Assembly: GCF_024464185.1 (NCBI RefSeq)
Contig: NZ_JANHAU010000002.1
Location: forward strand, 682,001 to 746,000
Origin: Haloarchaeobius salinus
GTDB lineage: Archaea; Halobacteriota; Halobacteria; Halobacteriales; Natrialbaceae
DNA: 64,000 nucleotides
Direction: 5' to 3'
Shown here: piece by piece, positions 42,734 to 51,578 of the stretch
Numbering within the stretch: the stretch's first letter is position 1
Layout: the number at the start of each line of letters is the position of its first letter
Translations under genes and position numbers: made by a program
The notes under the pieces: model-generated
The model's database searches: none
The model's input: the letters and a program-made list of their open reading frames with translations, nothing else
What the model was told of the DNA's origin: nothing

Positions 42734-45700
42734 CGGAGCGTGGCGGGAGGTCGAAGAAGTCCTCGGCTTTCCGTTCCAGCCGGTCGCCGTCGAGCGTGAG
42801 GGCGACCGCGCCCGCCTCGGTCCGTACGTCGGTCGCACTCAGGGAGCTGATGAGGCTTCGTTGCTCCTGCGGTGCCATCCCTTCGAGTTGGGGGAACACC
42901 AGCGCGACGACTGCGTCGGTGAGGGCGGGGCCAGGGTCGTCGGTCACTTCAGGGCCCGCTGCAGCGAGGTACCCAAGGATGTCTCGTACGATGGAGGGGC
43001 CGATGGTCTGGTGTTGGTTCACCCTGTGCCAGACGACGGCGACCTGTTCGTACGTCGCCTCCAGAATGTCTCGGAGAGAGTCGTCGGCGTCGAGCCACGC
43101 CTCCGCGTAGTTGTCTTCGCCATCCGGGTCCAGCAGGGAGGTACGCACTCGACCGTCATCCTCGAGCGGTGGAACCCCGACGTGGATGAAGTTGAACCGG
43201 CGCATGAACGCGTACGAGAGCTCGTAGAGCGATGTCTTATCATAGGTGTTCATCGTGGCCAGGAGTCGCCAAGCGGGCGTAACCGGGAAGATATCCTCGT
43301 TCGTGACGACCGACTTCAGCCGCTCGCGTGCAACGCCCTCCTCGAGCGACGCGATTTCGACCGGTTCCTCCCGCTCGTAGGGGAGTTGGACCGAGTCCCC
43401 TGACAGAACAGAGAACAACTGGCCGAACGCCTTGTCTATGTCCGAGCGGTTGATCTCGTCGATGACCAGCCACTCGTTTCTGATCTCGCCGTCCCTGCGG
43501 AAGCAGTCCAGGAAGATCCGCGGTTGGAAGACCAGTTCGTCCCCCTCAGCGGTTCGGTTGGGAACGTAACCGCCGATTGTATCGAAGGTCGTCCACTCGG
43601 CTGTCGCCGTCGTGAACTGGTAGTCGTCCACGACATCGCCCTGTGACTCGGCGACCTGCTCGCAGACGTGTTTGGCCAGCTTCGTCTTCCCCGTTCCGGG
43701 GGGACCGGTGAAGATGATGTGCTTCCCGGAGTTGAGCGAAGCCTGGATCTGCCGCCGGAGTTCCGCCTCCTCTTCGTAATAGAGGCTATCGGGTAGGCTA
43801 ACCGATACCGACAGGGGACTGAGTCGGTCCTGCAGGGCCTCGATCCGCTCCTCGATTGGAGCACCCGAGCAGATCGCCTCGAACGCGGTGGCGGACAGCG
43901 GGAATATCGCCCCCCTGCCATTCGTTCGCACGAGTGCCGTGTCCGCCAACTCCGGCATCGACGTCACGGTACCCCAGTCGACAGGGTCGACTGGCCCGTC
44001 ATACTGAATCGTGATTCCATTGACCGGTTCGTCTCGGTACTCGGGTTGGTTCGAGTGAAGCCCCTCTACAACGGTCCCTTCGCCGACCACAGCGCTCATC
44101 GGCGACGATGCATAGAATAGGACCCGGTCGCCTGGGCCAGCCGCCTCGAAGGCCTCCTGTTGATTTCGGGTGCGGCCCGACTCATTGGTGGCGGTGTAGA
44201 ACACCTCGTCGCCTTCGTCCATCGACTGGACGTCCCACTGCTCCGGTTTTGCGGTTACCCAGTAGTGGGCGGGTCCACCCGCCTCAGCGAGCCGGAGGAG
44301 TGTTTCATACGCTGCTCTGGAGAGCTCGGTCACGACATAAGGGTTGTTCGACTCGACCACGGGGTTTCCTTCGAGCTGCGGGAGCTGCTCGATATCATCC
44401 CACCCGACCCCTTCGAGCGAGTAGTCCCATTCAATCGTGATCCCTTGGGCTGGACTGTCGTACGATTCGACCTCCTCCTCGTGGAGGCCTTCTGTGACGT
44501 GTGCCTTCCCGACGATCGCTCGTCTTGGAGCGTTCCGGTAGATGAGAACCTGATCGCCAGGCTGGGCTCGCTCGTACGCCTCGATATTGCGCCGTTCCGT
44601 TCCATCGGCTTGTGTGGTCTTGTAGAACGCCTCTCCACCTTCCTGATACCACCCTGTGCTGGCGGAGTTGATCCAGAAGTATTGGGTCGAGCCTTCTTTT
44701 CCGTTCGTGGATCCTGTTGATTGCGCGTCCTCGGCTTGTAGATCGAGGATGAGCTTGTACAGTTTGCGTGCGGGTTCAGATGTCTCAGCCTTGATGCTCT
44801 GCTCATCGGCCTTATCTATGACGTTAAATAGTTGGTCGATTTCCAGCCGAATCGGCACCTCGACTCCGTGATCTGCCTCGTCGGTTGCATGCCCAACGAC
44901 CTGTTCGTACGTGTTCATGAAGTCGTTGAACGCCGCGAGACCGTCGGCGTAGGATGTCGGCTTTTGATATCCAAAGAAGGAGAGCCCCTCCTTCGTCGCG
45001 GCGTTGATGATTGGATACTCGTCGATATGTAGTGACCCGAATAGTTCCCAGACTGTGGTTTGACCACCGAGACGACTTGTATCAGTCCAGGACTCGTCGA
45101 ATTCGTCAGCGTCACGGATTTCCTTGATGAGCTCTGCGAGATCTTCAATCGACCCATCCCATTGTTTTAATCGCCCTGCTGCGTTCCCGCGTTGGACTGC
45201 TGAGTGCATGCGATCCCACATCGCTTTGAATCTCTCCTCGGATGGGTTCGCAATGAATTCGTCCGCACGAGAGGTGATGTCTCTTGTGCGGTCGTGATTC
45301 GCGAAATCGAATTCTTCGCCTGCCGATTGTGTACGAGCAACTGTTCGCCATTGCTCGAGTACTCTGTGCCGTCCTGGGAGAAGAGACGAGTCCCCATTTC
45401 GGTCTACGTTCGTAGCGAGTAGTGCTGTTCCTTCGGGGGGAACCTCAACTCCGTCGCGCTCGCTTAGCACTGTGAGTAGGTCAACGAAGCCAGACGGCGT
45501 GATGTTGAGTTCTTCAATCGTCAGGTGGGGTTGGGTGTAGTACACGCTCTCCTGCCCGCCCTGTCGAAACCGATCGGGTAGCGATCTCTTTTTGATCCCG
45601 GTGTCGCTGGACGTCGTCGCAAGATGATCGACCATCCTCCAGTAAGCGTGGCTCTGAGCGCTGGGTAGACCGTCCTCCTGATATATGAAATCACCCACAC

Positions 45701-46565
45701 GAGCCACTGCCTGGATCGACGCGTCCCCATGAATAACAACAAAATCGCCGAGTTCCATGCTTGGAACCTCACCAATAACGAACTGGCGAATCTGCCGCCA
45801 GGGGGTGACTGATGAGCCTCCTCCATGTTGGTTTGCTATCCGCTGCTTTACTTCTTCCTCATCAGTAAAATCAACTTCGTCAGGATGTCCGATATCCCAA
45901 CCAATGGTGATCTTTGGCCCCGGTTCGTCGTTCCACTCGTCCCAGAGGCTGCCGCTCTTACCGGCTCGAATGTTCCAAAAGGTAACGTCACGGAACGGGT
46001 CTGTCAGATAATCGTGCGCCTCCAAGTACTCCCTGATGTCACCAGAGGCATCCGACAGCACTGCAGCGAGTGAGTCCGGAACTACGGTTAAATAACCGCC
46101 CTGAGCGAGACTAAGCCGCTTCGTGTAGAACAGGTTTTTGTTATTCTCCCTGATATCTGATAGTTTATCTCTGTACTGCGGATCATCGAACAAATCGGCG
46201 CTCAGATCGAGGGGCGTATCGAAACGGGTGAATTCCCGAAGATGACGCAAATAGCCGCCCTGTTCCTGCTGTTGCGGTTCCCAGCGCTCCAAAATATAAT
46301 CCGGGAACTCATGATCGGTAATCAGCTCGGAGTCAACGATGGAGGCTCCCGCTATTGTGTAGTCTTCTTGTAATAAATGAAGGACGATATCGCCCGCGTC
46401 TGCTTCTCTGAGTGGCCAGTAGAAGTCCTGGCCTCCCGCCGCCTCCTGTGGGGAAACAATGGCACTGCCGAGACTATACGCTGATGAACCTGGCTTCTTC
46501 CATTCCCCATGAATCGCCGTCTTTTCAACCCAAATATCGGGCTGTGAATTCTCGGAATCGGTCAC
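42726..46565 (-). CDS. McrB-like AAA+ protein with multiple PUA/EVE-like reader domains
   Basis: This 1279-residue protein ends in an McrB-type AAA+ motor: Walker A FTGPPGTGKTKLAKHV (residue 954), Walker B NEWLVIDEINRSD and the McrB-family MNTYD (residue 1105, MNTxD signature). Upstream lie two tandem EVE-like domains (about 628-770, starting TQYFWINSASTGWYQ with AQPGDQVLIYR; and about 766-905, starting AHYWVTAKPEQWDV with AGPGDRVLFYA). Further upstream are a PUA-like segment with MELGDFVVIHGDASIQAVAR (about 200-330) and a possible N-terminal one with READAGDIVLHLLQEDYTIA (residues 1-105). EVE domains read modified cytosines. The 5' half is AT-rich. It is coupled to the nuclease gene. Confidence 0.85.
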   Translation of the reverse strand: MTDSENSQPDIWVEKTAIHGEWKKPGSSAYSLGSAIVSPQEAAGGQDFYWPLREADAGDIVLHLLQEDYTIAGASIVDSELITDHEFPDYILERWEPQQQEQGGYLRHLREFTRFDTPLDLSADLFDDPQYRDKLSDIRENNKNLFYTKRLSLAQGGYLTVVPDSLAAVLSDASGDIREYLEAHDYLTDPFRDVTFWNIRAGKSGSLWDEWNDEPGPKITIGWDIGHPDEVDFTDEEEVKQRIANQHGGGSSVTPWRQIRQFVIGEVPSMELGDFVVIHGDASIQAVARVGDFIYQEDGLPSAQSHAYWRMVDHLATTSSDTGIKKRSLPDRFRQGGQESVYYTQPHLTIEELNITPSGFVDLLTVLSERDGVEVPPEGTALLATNVDRNGDSSLLPGRHRVLEQWRTVARTQSAGEEFDFANHDRTRDITSRADEFIANPSEERFKAMWDRMHSAVQRGNAAGRLKQWDGSIEDLAELIKEIRDADEFDESWTDTSRLGGQTTVWELFGSLHIDEYPIINAATKEGLSFFGYQKPTSYADGLAAFNDFMNTYEQVVGHATDEADHGVEVPIRLEIDQLFNVIDKADEQSIKAETSEPARKLYKLILDLQAEDAQSTGSTNGKEGSTQYFWINSASTGWYQEGGEAFYKTTQADGTERRNIEAYERAQPGDQVLIYRNAPRRAIVGKAHVTEGLHEEEVESYDSPAQGITIEWDYSLEGVGWDDIEQLPQLEGNPVVESNNPYVVTELSRAAYETLLRLAEAGGPAHYWVTAKPEQWDVQSMDEGDEVFYTATNESGRTRNQQEAFEAAGPGDRVLFYASSPMSAVVGEGTVVEGLHSNQPEYRDEPVNGITIQYDGPVDPVDWGTVTSMPELADTALVRTNGRGAIFPLSATAFEAICSGAPIEERIEALQDRLSPLSVSVSLPDSLYYEEEAELRRQIQASLNSGKHIIFTGPPGTGKTKLAKHVCEQVAESQGDVVDDYQFTTATAEWTTFDTIGGYVPNRTAEGDELVFQPRIFLDCFRRDGEIRNEWLVIDEINRSDIDKAFGQLFSVLSGDSVQLPYEREEPVEIASLEEGVARERLKSVVTNEDIFPVTPAWRLLATMNTYDKTSLYELSYAFMRRFNFIHVGVPPLEDDGRVRTSLLDPDGEDNYAEAWLDADDSLRDILEATYEQVAVVWHRVNQHQTIGPSIVRDILGYLAAAGPEVTDDPGPALTDAVVALVFPQLEGMAPQEQRSLISSLSATDVRTEAGAVALTLDGDRLERKAEDFFDLPPRSDE

Positions 46566-46717
46566 AATACCGCCACTGATTCAGGCCACGTGTATATATA
46601 TTGGTGAGAAAATGACAACAAGATCTCGGCAACTCATGCAGATCTCGTATCACGGACCAGGTCACGACTAACATCTGGGTTAGATTCACAATGCGGCGGT
46701 CTGAACTTCCAATCAAC

Positions 46718-47005
46718 ATGCGTGAAGAAGAGCCAATTAAGTGCGGGATATGTGGCAAAGGAATACTCGAAACAGCGGAACCCTCTGGACCAAAAGAGGG
46801 GACAGAAAAGATGGCTCAGCCAAAGCAGGCATGGGATATGAAAGGGTCTAACGATCTCAAAAGAGAGGCGGAAAAGGCTTGGGCATTGAAGATCGGGTTT
46901 TGTGACAACCACACGAAAAAACACGGCCTCAATAGTGGCGGAAATCTTAATCAGATCTTGCCCAAGGTCTCGCTCCAATGGGTTGCAAGGATACCCGAGC
47001 AGTAA
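46718..47005 (+). CDS. Small zinc-finger hypothetical protein
   Basis: This protein of 95 residues begins MREEEPIKCGICGKGILETA and has one CGIC pair and a later CDNH that could complete a zinc site. It is Lys-rich and AT-ending, unlike chromosomal proteins, and so clearly foreign. It lies divergently upstream of the mcrB-like gene at the island's right end. An earlier Met at 46691 is possible. I recognise no family. Confidence 0.5.
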   Translation: MREEEPIKCGICGKGILETAEPSGPKEGTEKMAQPKQAWDMKGSNDLKREAEKAWALKIGFCDNHTKKHGLNSGGNLNQILPKVSLQWVARIPEQ

Positions 47006-47073
47006 ATCTCTGAGTCACCACCCGACTCACCTAGCCTGCTCGCTGTCAAGATTTGAACTTCGGAAGGTCAGCC

Positions 47074-47088
47074 CCGCCCGGGACTATT
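47074..47088 (+). repeat. Partial att-like copy 1
   Basis: These 15 bp are identical to 28147-28161, including 3 nt beyond the tRNA 3' end, so this copy matches the left junction and its downstream flank. Confidence 0.7.
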
Positions 47089-47123
47089 CTCGCGCGAACG
47101 ACTCCGTGAGCGCGGAACTTCCC

Positions 47124-47135
47124 CGGCGGTTCGAA
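47124..47135 (+). repeat. Partial att-like copy 2
   Basis: These 12 bp (CGGCGGTTCGAA) are identical to the T arm at 28134-28145. Confidence 0.5.
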
Positions 47136-47163
47136 CCCAGAGGACGAGAGGATTCGAGTCCTC

Positions 47164-47186
47164 GCGGTTCGAATCCGCCCGGGACT
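47164..47186 (+). repeat. attR: 23-bp copy of the tRNA-Gln 3' end
   Basis: This is an exact repeat of 28136-28158 in the same orientation and the outermost copy of the tRNA end on the right. Confidence 0.85.
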
Positions 47187-47323
47187 GCTACAAGTTCTGT
47201 CGAAGTTTTCGGGCCACCTGGGCCGAGGTAATCCCACCTTACGGTCGCACGTTCCAGCGCTGCCGTCGGTCGCCGCGAGTAAGCGGTATATGAGTAAGTA
47301 ACCGACCGGCGAACTCCTGCGAC

Positions 47324-48361
47324 ATGGATCAGGACATCGAGAGACGGAGAGTGCTCAGAGGGGCCGGACTCGCGGGACTGGCGGGTCTCGCGGGCTGTCT
47401 CGGCAACGGCAACGGCGGTGACGGGACGGACCAGCCGAACGGGACCGAGACGGAGGACGGCAACGGCGACGGGACGGCCACGGAGACGGACGACGGTGGC
47501 GGAACCGGCGAGACGCGTCTCTCCTGGCACGCCGGGGGCACGGGTGGGACGTACTTCCCGCTCTCGAACGAGTTCAAGCAGATCGTCGAGGCGAACACGG
47601 AGTTCACGCTCCAGGTACAGTCGACCGGCGCGTCGGTCGAGAACGTGGGGTCGCTGGCCAACGGCAGCGCCGACTTCGCGCTCATCCAGAACGACGTGGC
47701 GTACTTCGCGCGCAACGGCGAGAGTATCGACGCGTTCGTCGGGAACGCCGTCGAGACACTGCGTGGGGTCGCCACGCTCTACCCCGAGACCATCACGATC
47801 GTCACGCTCGCGGGGACGGGCATCAGTCAGCCGGCGGACCTCGAGGGTGCGACCATCAACACCGGCGACCTGGGCTCCGGGACGCAGGTCAACGCGACGC
47901 AGATCCTGGAGGTGCTCGGCATCGAGGAGTACGACGAGCAGAACGCGGGCTTCGCGACGGCGGCCGACCAGCTTCGGAACGGGGACATCGACGCGGCGTT
48001 CGTCGTCGGCGGCTGGCCGGTCGGTGCCATCGCCGACCTGGCGACCTCGAGCGACATCGAGATCGTCGAGATCACCGGCGACAACCTCCAGGCCGTGCTG
48101 GACGCAGCGCCGTTCTACGCCGAGGACACCATCCCCGGTGGCACCTACAACGGCGTCGGGGAGGACCGTGGCACGGTGTCCGTCCAGGCGATGATCGCGA
48201 CCCGGTCCGACCTCGCGGCGTCGACCGTCGAGTCCGTGACCGCCGCCATCTTCGACAACACCGGCGAACTGAGCATCAAGTCGGAGTTCATCACCCGGGA
48301 AACCGCCCAGGACGGGATGTCCATCGAACTCCACGAGGGCGCAGCCGCGTACTTCGGCTGA
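47324..48361 (+). CDS. TAXI-family TRAP transporter substrate-binding lipoprotein
   Basis: The protein has 345 residues. A twin-arginine signal with lipobox (RRRVLRGAGLAGLAGLAGCL) directs export by Tat and lipid anchoring, followed by an Asp/Gly/Thr linker. The mature part is a TAXI solute receptor: WHAGGTGGTYFPLSNEFKQI, VQSTGASVENVGSLANGSAD, NTGDLGSGTQVNATQILEVL and AAFVVGGWPVGAIADL. It captures a substrate, often glutamate or another carboxylate, for the fused permease encoded two genes downstream. Substrate unknown. Confidence 0.93.
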   Translation: MDQDIERRRVLRGAGLAGLAGLAGCLGNGNGGDGTDQPNGTETEDGNGDGTATETDDGGGTGETRLSWHAGGTGGTYFPLSNEFKQIVEANTEFTLQVQSTGASVENVGSLANGSADFALIQNDVAYFARNGESIDAFVGNAVETLRGVATLYPETITIVTLAGTGISQPADLEGATINTGDLGSGTQVNATQILEVLGIEEYDEQNAGFATAADQLRNGDIDAAFVVGGWPVGAIADLATSSDIEIVEITGDNLQAVLDAAPFYAEDTIPGGTYNGVGEDRGTVSVQAMIATRSDLAASTVESVTAAIFDNTGELSIKSEFITRETAQDGMSIELHEGAAAYFG

Positions 48362-48365
48362 GCCG

Positions 48366-48854
48366 ATGGACCGGCGTCTGGCCGTCCCCCTGGCGGTGGT
48401 CGTCTGCGTCGTGCTGACCGTCTTCGTCGCTGGCCTCGTGGCCGGGCTCCCCTCCGAGCGCGTCCTCGTCGTCTCGGACGCGTCGACCGGTGAGCACCTC
48501 CTGACGGTCCCCGTCGAGGAGGGGGCACCGGTGACGCTCGCGTACACCCACAGCGTCGAGCGCACGCCGGTCGAGGACCGGTACGTCGTTCGGGGCAGCG
48601 CCCTCGACAACGTCGAGATGCGCTTCCAGTCGTACGGCTGGGGCCTCCCGGCCGACGCGAACGTGACGACCCGCGACGGCTGGTTCGTCTTCGACCCGGA
48701 TCGCACCTACGAGAGAGTCGTCGTCAGCCCGGGTGAGATCGCCGGGCACGAGCTCCGCGTCGACGGGACCACCTACGATCTGGTCGCGCTGTCGTCGGGG
48801 CGCTCGGTGCGCCTCTCCGTCGAACGTCGAAGCGTCCTCCCCCGGCTCAGTTAA
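48366..48854 (+). CDS. DUF1850 protein of the TRAP operon
   Basis: The protein has 162 residues. An N-terminal hydrophobic signal/anchor (LAVPLAVVVCVVLTVFVAGL) precedes a small beta-rich domain with VTLAYTHSVERTPVEDRYVV, characteristic of DUF1850. It lies 4 nt after the receptor and 2 nt before the permease, the usual gene order for TAXI-TRAP systems. It probably sits in the membrane facing outward. The molecular role is unknown. Confidence 0.85.
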   Translation: MDRRLAVPLAVVVCVVLTVFVAGLVAGLPSERVLVVSDASTGEHLLTVPVEEGAPVTLAYTHSVERTPVEDRYVVRGSALDNVEMRFQSYGWGLPADANVTTRDGWFVFDPDRTYERVVVSPGEIAGHELRVDGTTYDLVALSSGRSVRLSVERRSVLPRLS

Positions 48855-48856
48855 CC

Positions 48857-51475
48857 ATGCCTGACGAGCCCGACCCGACAACAGACACCACGACCGACGA
48901 ACTGAGCGAGGTCGAGCGCGAGGAACTGCTGAAGGAACTGGAACGCCGACGGACGCTGACCGGCTGGGTCGCGGTCGTCGTCTCGCTCGTCGCCATCCTC
49001 TTCTCGTCCTACCAGATGTGGCTGGCCGCACGTGGCTTCGAGTTCGCCGTCTCGCTCCCGCTGTACGGCGAGTTCGAGTTGGCGACGCTCCAGCAGCTGC
49101 AGGTGAACGCGGTCCACGTCGTGTTCGCGCTCGTGCTCGCCTTCGCCATCTACCCGCCGTCGACGGGGCAGGGGTTCGTCTCGCGCCGGGTGGCCCGTGT
49201 TCAGCCGGCGGTGCGTGCGCGTGCTGGCGAGGAGTCCCCGGTCACTGCCGCCGTCGACGGATTCGCGAGCGCGGTGAGCTGGCTGCTCGGCGACCCGAGG
49301 AACGACCGCATCACGCCGCTCGACTACCTGCTGATGGGGCTGTCGTTGCTGACGGCGTACTACTACCTGACCGAGTTCCGCGAGATACTGCGGATGCGTG
49401 CGCTGGGACTCGACGCCGGACGGACCATCGGGGAGGTGTACACGTTCCTCTCGCCGCTGAACACCCTGCCGATTCTCGGGGAGTCGTCGCTGGCGTACCT
49501 GCTGGGGGTCGCGGCGGTCCTGCTCGTCCTGGAGGCGACCCGCCGGGCGCTCGGCTTCTACCTGATGGTCATCGTCGGCTCGTTCGTCGTCTACGCCAAG
49601 TACGCCTACCTCATCCCGCAGGACATCGCCTACCTGGGCGTGCTCTCGACGGCCGAGGCGCGGTGGTCGACCATCGTCAGGAACCTCTGGTACACCGACC
49701 AGGGTATCCTCGGCGTGCCCGTGCTCGTATCCGTGCAGTTCATCTACATCTTCATCCTGTTCGGGGCGTTCCTGGAGGCGTCGGGGGCCGGCAAGTGGTT
49801 CATCGACCTCGCGTACAGCCTCACGGGCCGGCGGAAGGGCGGCCCGGCGAAGGCATCAATCCTCGCGTCCGGGTTCATGGGGACCATCTCGGGGTCGTCC
49901 ATCGCGAACACGGTGACGACCGGCGCGTTCACCATCCCGCTGATGAAGCGCTCGGGCTATCGCCCCGCCTTCGCCGGGGCGGTCGAGGCGTCCGCGTCCT
50001 CCGGTGGGCAGATCCTCCCGCCGGTGATGGGTGCGGCCGCCTTCCTCATCGTCGAGTACACGCTCACACCCTACGCGGACGTCATCGTGGCGGCGTCGGT
50101 CCCCGCCATCGTGTTCTTCTTCGGCGTCTGGGTGATGGTCCACCTGGAGGCCTCCCGCCAGGGGATCGGGGGCGTCGACGGCGTTGACCTCGTCGACGTG
50201 GTTCCGCACCTGAAGCACGGCTGGTTCTACCTCGTCCCGCTCGGGCTCCTGCTCTACTACCTCATCGTCGAACGGCTGTCGGTCGCGCGGTCGGCCTGGT
50301 TCACGGTGCTCGCCATCGCGGCCCTCACGGCGTTCGTCGCGGCCTACGGCCGGCGGAACCGGCTCCCGCTGGTCGGGGCCGTCGCACTGCTGGCGGCGGT
50401 CCGGGGTGCGGTCGCCTGGACCAACGGCGCGGCACCGGTGCCGGTCATCCTCGGGTCGGCCGGGTGGATTCTCCTCGGAGCCAGCCTGGCGGTGCTGCTC
50501 GCCCGCCCCCGACACGACGCGCCGCTGCTGGAGTACGACGACTCGGTCGAGGCGGTGGCGTCGGATATCGCGGACGCGCTCCGGCGACCGGGACTGGCGG
50601 GGAGCGGACCGTTCCGCTACGGGGCGTTCATCGTCCGGTCGATGGATGGCGGGGCGCGCACGGCAACCGCTGTCGTCGTCGCCGTCGCGGCCGCGGGCAT
50701 CATCCCCGGCGTCATCGCGACGACCGGGCTCGGGCCGAACCTCACCGCGCTCATCCTCTCGCTCGCCGGCGGTTCGCTGGTCGTCCTCCTGCTCATCACG
50801 GCCGTCTCGTGTATCATCCTGGGGATGGGGATGCCGACGACGGTCACGTACATCATTCTCGTCTCGATGCTCGCGCCGGCCATCGAGGAGTTCGGCGTCC
50901 CCATCCTCGCGGCCCACCTGTTCATCCTCTACTTCGGCGTCATCGCCGACATCACGCCGCCGGTCGCCGTCGCCGCCTACGCGGCCTCCGGCGTCGCGAA
51001 GTCGGACCCGTTCGACACCGGCGTCGAGGCGTTCTCGCTGTCGCTGAACAAGGCCATCGTCCCGTTCGCGTTCGTCTTCTCGCCGGGCATCCTCCTGTTG
51101 CGCCCCACCGGGAACGGCCAGGAGATGCGGGTCATCAACGCGGGAGACGTGGCCGACCTCGGCTTCTTCCTCCCGGAGGTCGTCGTCCCGATCGTCGGCG
51201 TGTTCGTCGGCGTCGTCGCCCTCGCGGCGACGGTCATCGGCTACCTCTACACCGACGTGTCGCGGCTGGAGCGGGCGGCGTTCGCGGCTACCGCCCTGCT
51301 GTTGATGGCACCGACCCTGCTGATCGGCCCCCTCTCGGCACTCGTCGTGCCGGCTGCAGACTTCGGCATCGTGGCGCGGGCGGTCGGCGGCGTCGGCTTC
51401 GCCGCGCTGGTCTACCGGAACCGTCGCCGGGACGAACGCGGCGGTGGGACCGACGCCGTCTCGACGCCCGCGTGA
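48857..51475 (+). CDS. TRAP transporter fused permease (DctQM-type)
   Basis: This large integral membrane protein of 872 residues has roughly 18-20 membrane segments. An N-terminal DctQ-like portion is followed by the DctM-like permease, with GFMGTISGSSIANTVTTGAF, ASASSGGQILPPVMGAAAFL, LGMGMPTTVTYIILVSMLAP and FGVIADITPPVAVAAYAASG conserved. It imports the substrate bound by the TAXI receptor using an ion gradient. It is the last gene of the three-gene operon. The acidic cytoplasmic N-terminus (ELSEVEREELLKELERRR) is a normal halophile feature. Confidence 0.93.
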   Translation: MPDEPDPTTDTTTDELSEVEREELLKELERRRTLTGWVAVVVSLVAILFSSYQMWLAARGFEFAVSLPLYGEFELATLQQLQVNAVHVVFALVLAFAIYPPSTGQGFVSRRVARVQPAVRARAGEESPVTAAVDGFASAVSWLLGDPRNDRITPLDYLLMGLSLLTAYYYLTEFREILRMRALGLDAGRTIGEVYTFLSPLNTLPILGESSLAYLLGVAAVLLVLEATRRALGFYLMVIVGSFVVYAKYAYLIPQDIAYLGVLSTAEARWSTIVRNLWYTDQGILGVPVLVSVQFIYIFILFGAFLEASGAGKWFIDLAYSLTGRRKGGPAKASILASGFMGTISGSSIANTVTTGAFTIPLMKRSGYRPAFAGAVEASASSGGQILPPVMGAAAFLIVEYTLTPYADVIVAASVPAIVFFFGVWVMVHLEASRQGIGGVDGVDLVDVVPHLKHGWFYLVPLGLLLYYLIVERLSVARSAWFTVLAIAALTAFVAAYGRRNRLPLVGAVALLAAVRGAVAWTNGAAPVPVILGSAGWILLGASLAVLLARPRHDAPLLEYDDSVEAVASDIADALRRPGLAGSGPFRYGAFIVRSMDGGARTATAVVVAVAAAGIIPGVIATTGLGPNLTALILSLAGGSLVVLLLITAVSCIILGMGMPTTVTYIILVSMLAPAIEEFGVPILAAHLFILYFGVIADITPPVAVAAYAASGVAKSDPFDTGVEAFSLSLNKAIVPFAFVFSPGILLLRPTGNGQEMRVINAGDVADLGFFLPEVVVPIVGVFVGVVALAATVIGYLYTDVSRLERAAFAATALLLMAPTLLIGPLSALVVPAADFGIVARAVGGVGFAALVYRNRRRDERGGGTDAVSTPA

Positions 51476-51578
51476 GTCCCACCTGCGGCGGTCGGGTGAG
51501 TCGGGCCGACGATGCCGTCTTCCCAGTCGGGCCAAGAACGGACCCTTTTCATACGTCGGGGGCGTCCCTTCGAATCCA

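Larger units (their letters stand above)
28159..47186. mobile_element. 19-kb integrated element (defence island on a plasmid/virus-type replicon) in tRNA-Gln
   Basis: The element is bounded by direct copies of the tRNA-Gln 3' end and encodes a tyrosine integrase, a PrimPol-like protein, a D5-type helicase, small ORFs, a TBP, a complete Type I restriction-modification operon and a McrBC-like pair. Base composition is uneven and locally much more AT-rich (hsdS, the 5' half of mcrB, 46.6-47.0 kb) than the flanking chromosome. There are no capsid, portal or VP4-type spike genes, so an integrative plasmid is as likely as a provirus. Confidence 0.85.
47006..47323. other. Right island boundary, gene-free
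   Basis: There is no convincing gene. It contains three partial copies of the tRNA-Gln 3' end (47074-47088, 47124-47135, 47164-47186), the last being the outer boundary, and then about 130 nt of chromosomal sequence with the upstream region of the TRAP receptor gene. Confidence 0.7.

Noticed and set aside
47089-47240. A second tRNA gene at the right island edge
   Set aside because: Only T-arm and acceptor 3' pieces are present; no D arm or anticodon arm can be paired.
49856-51535. A 559-residue minus-strand frame opposite the TRAP permease
   Set aside because: It is an antisense shadow with Arg/Asp repeats from reverse-complemented hydrophobic codons.
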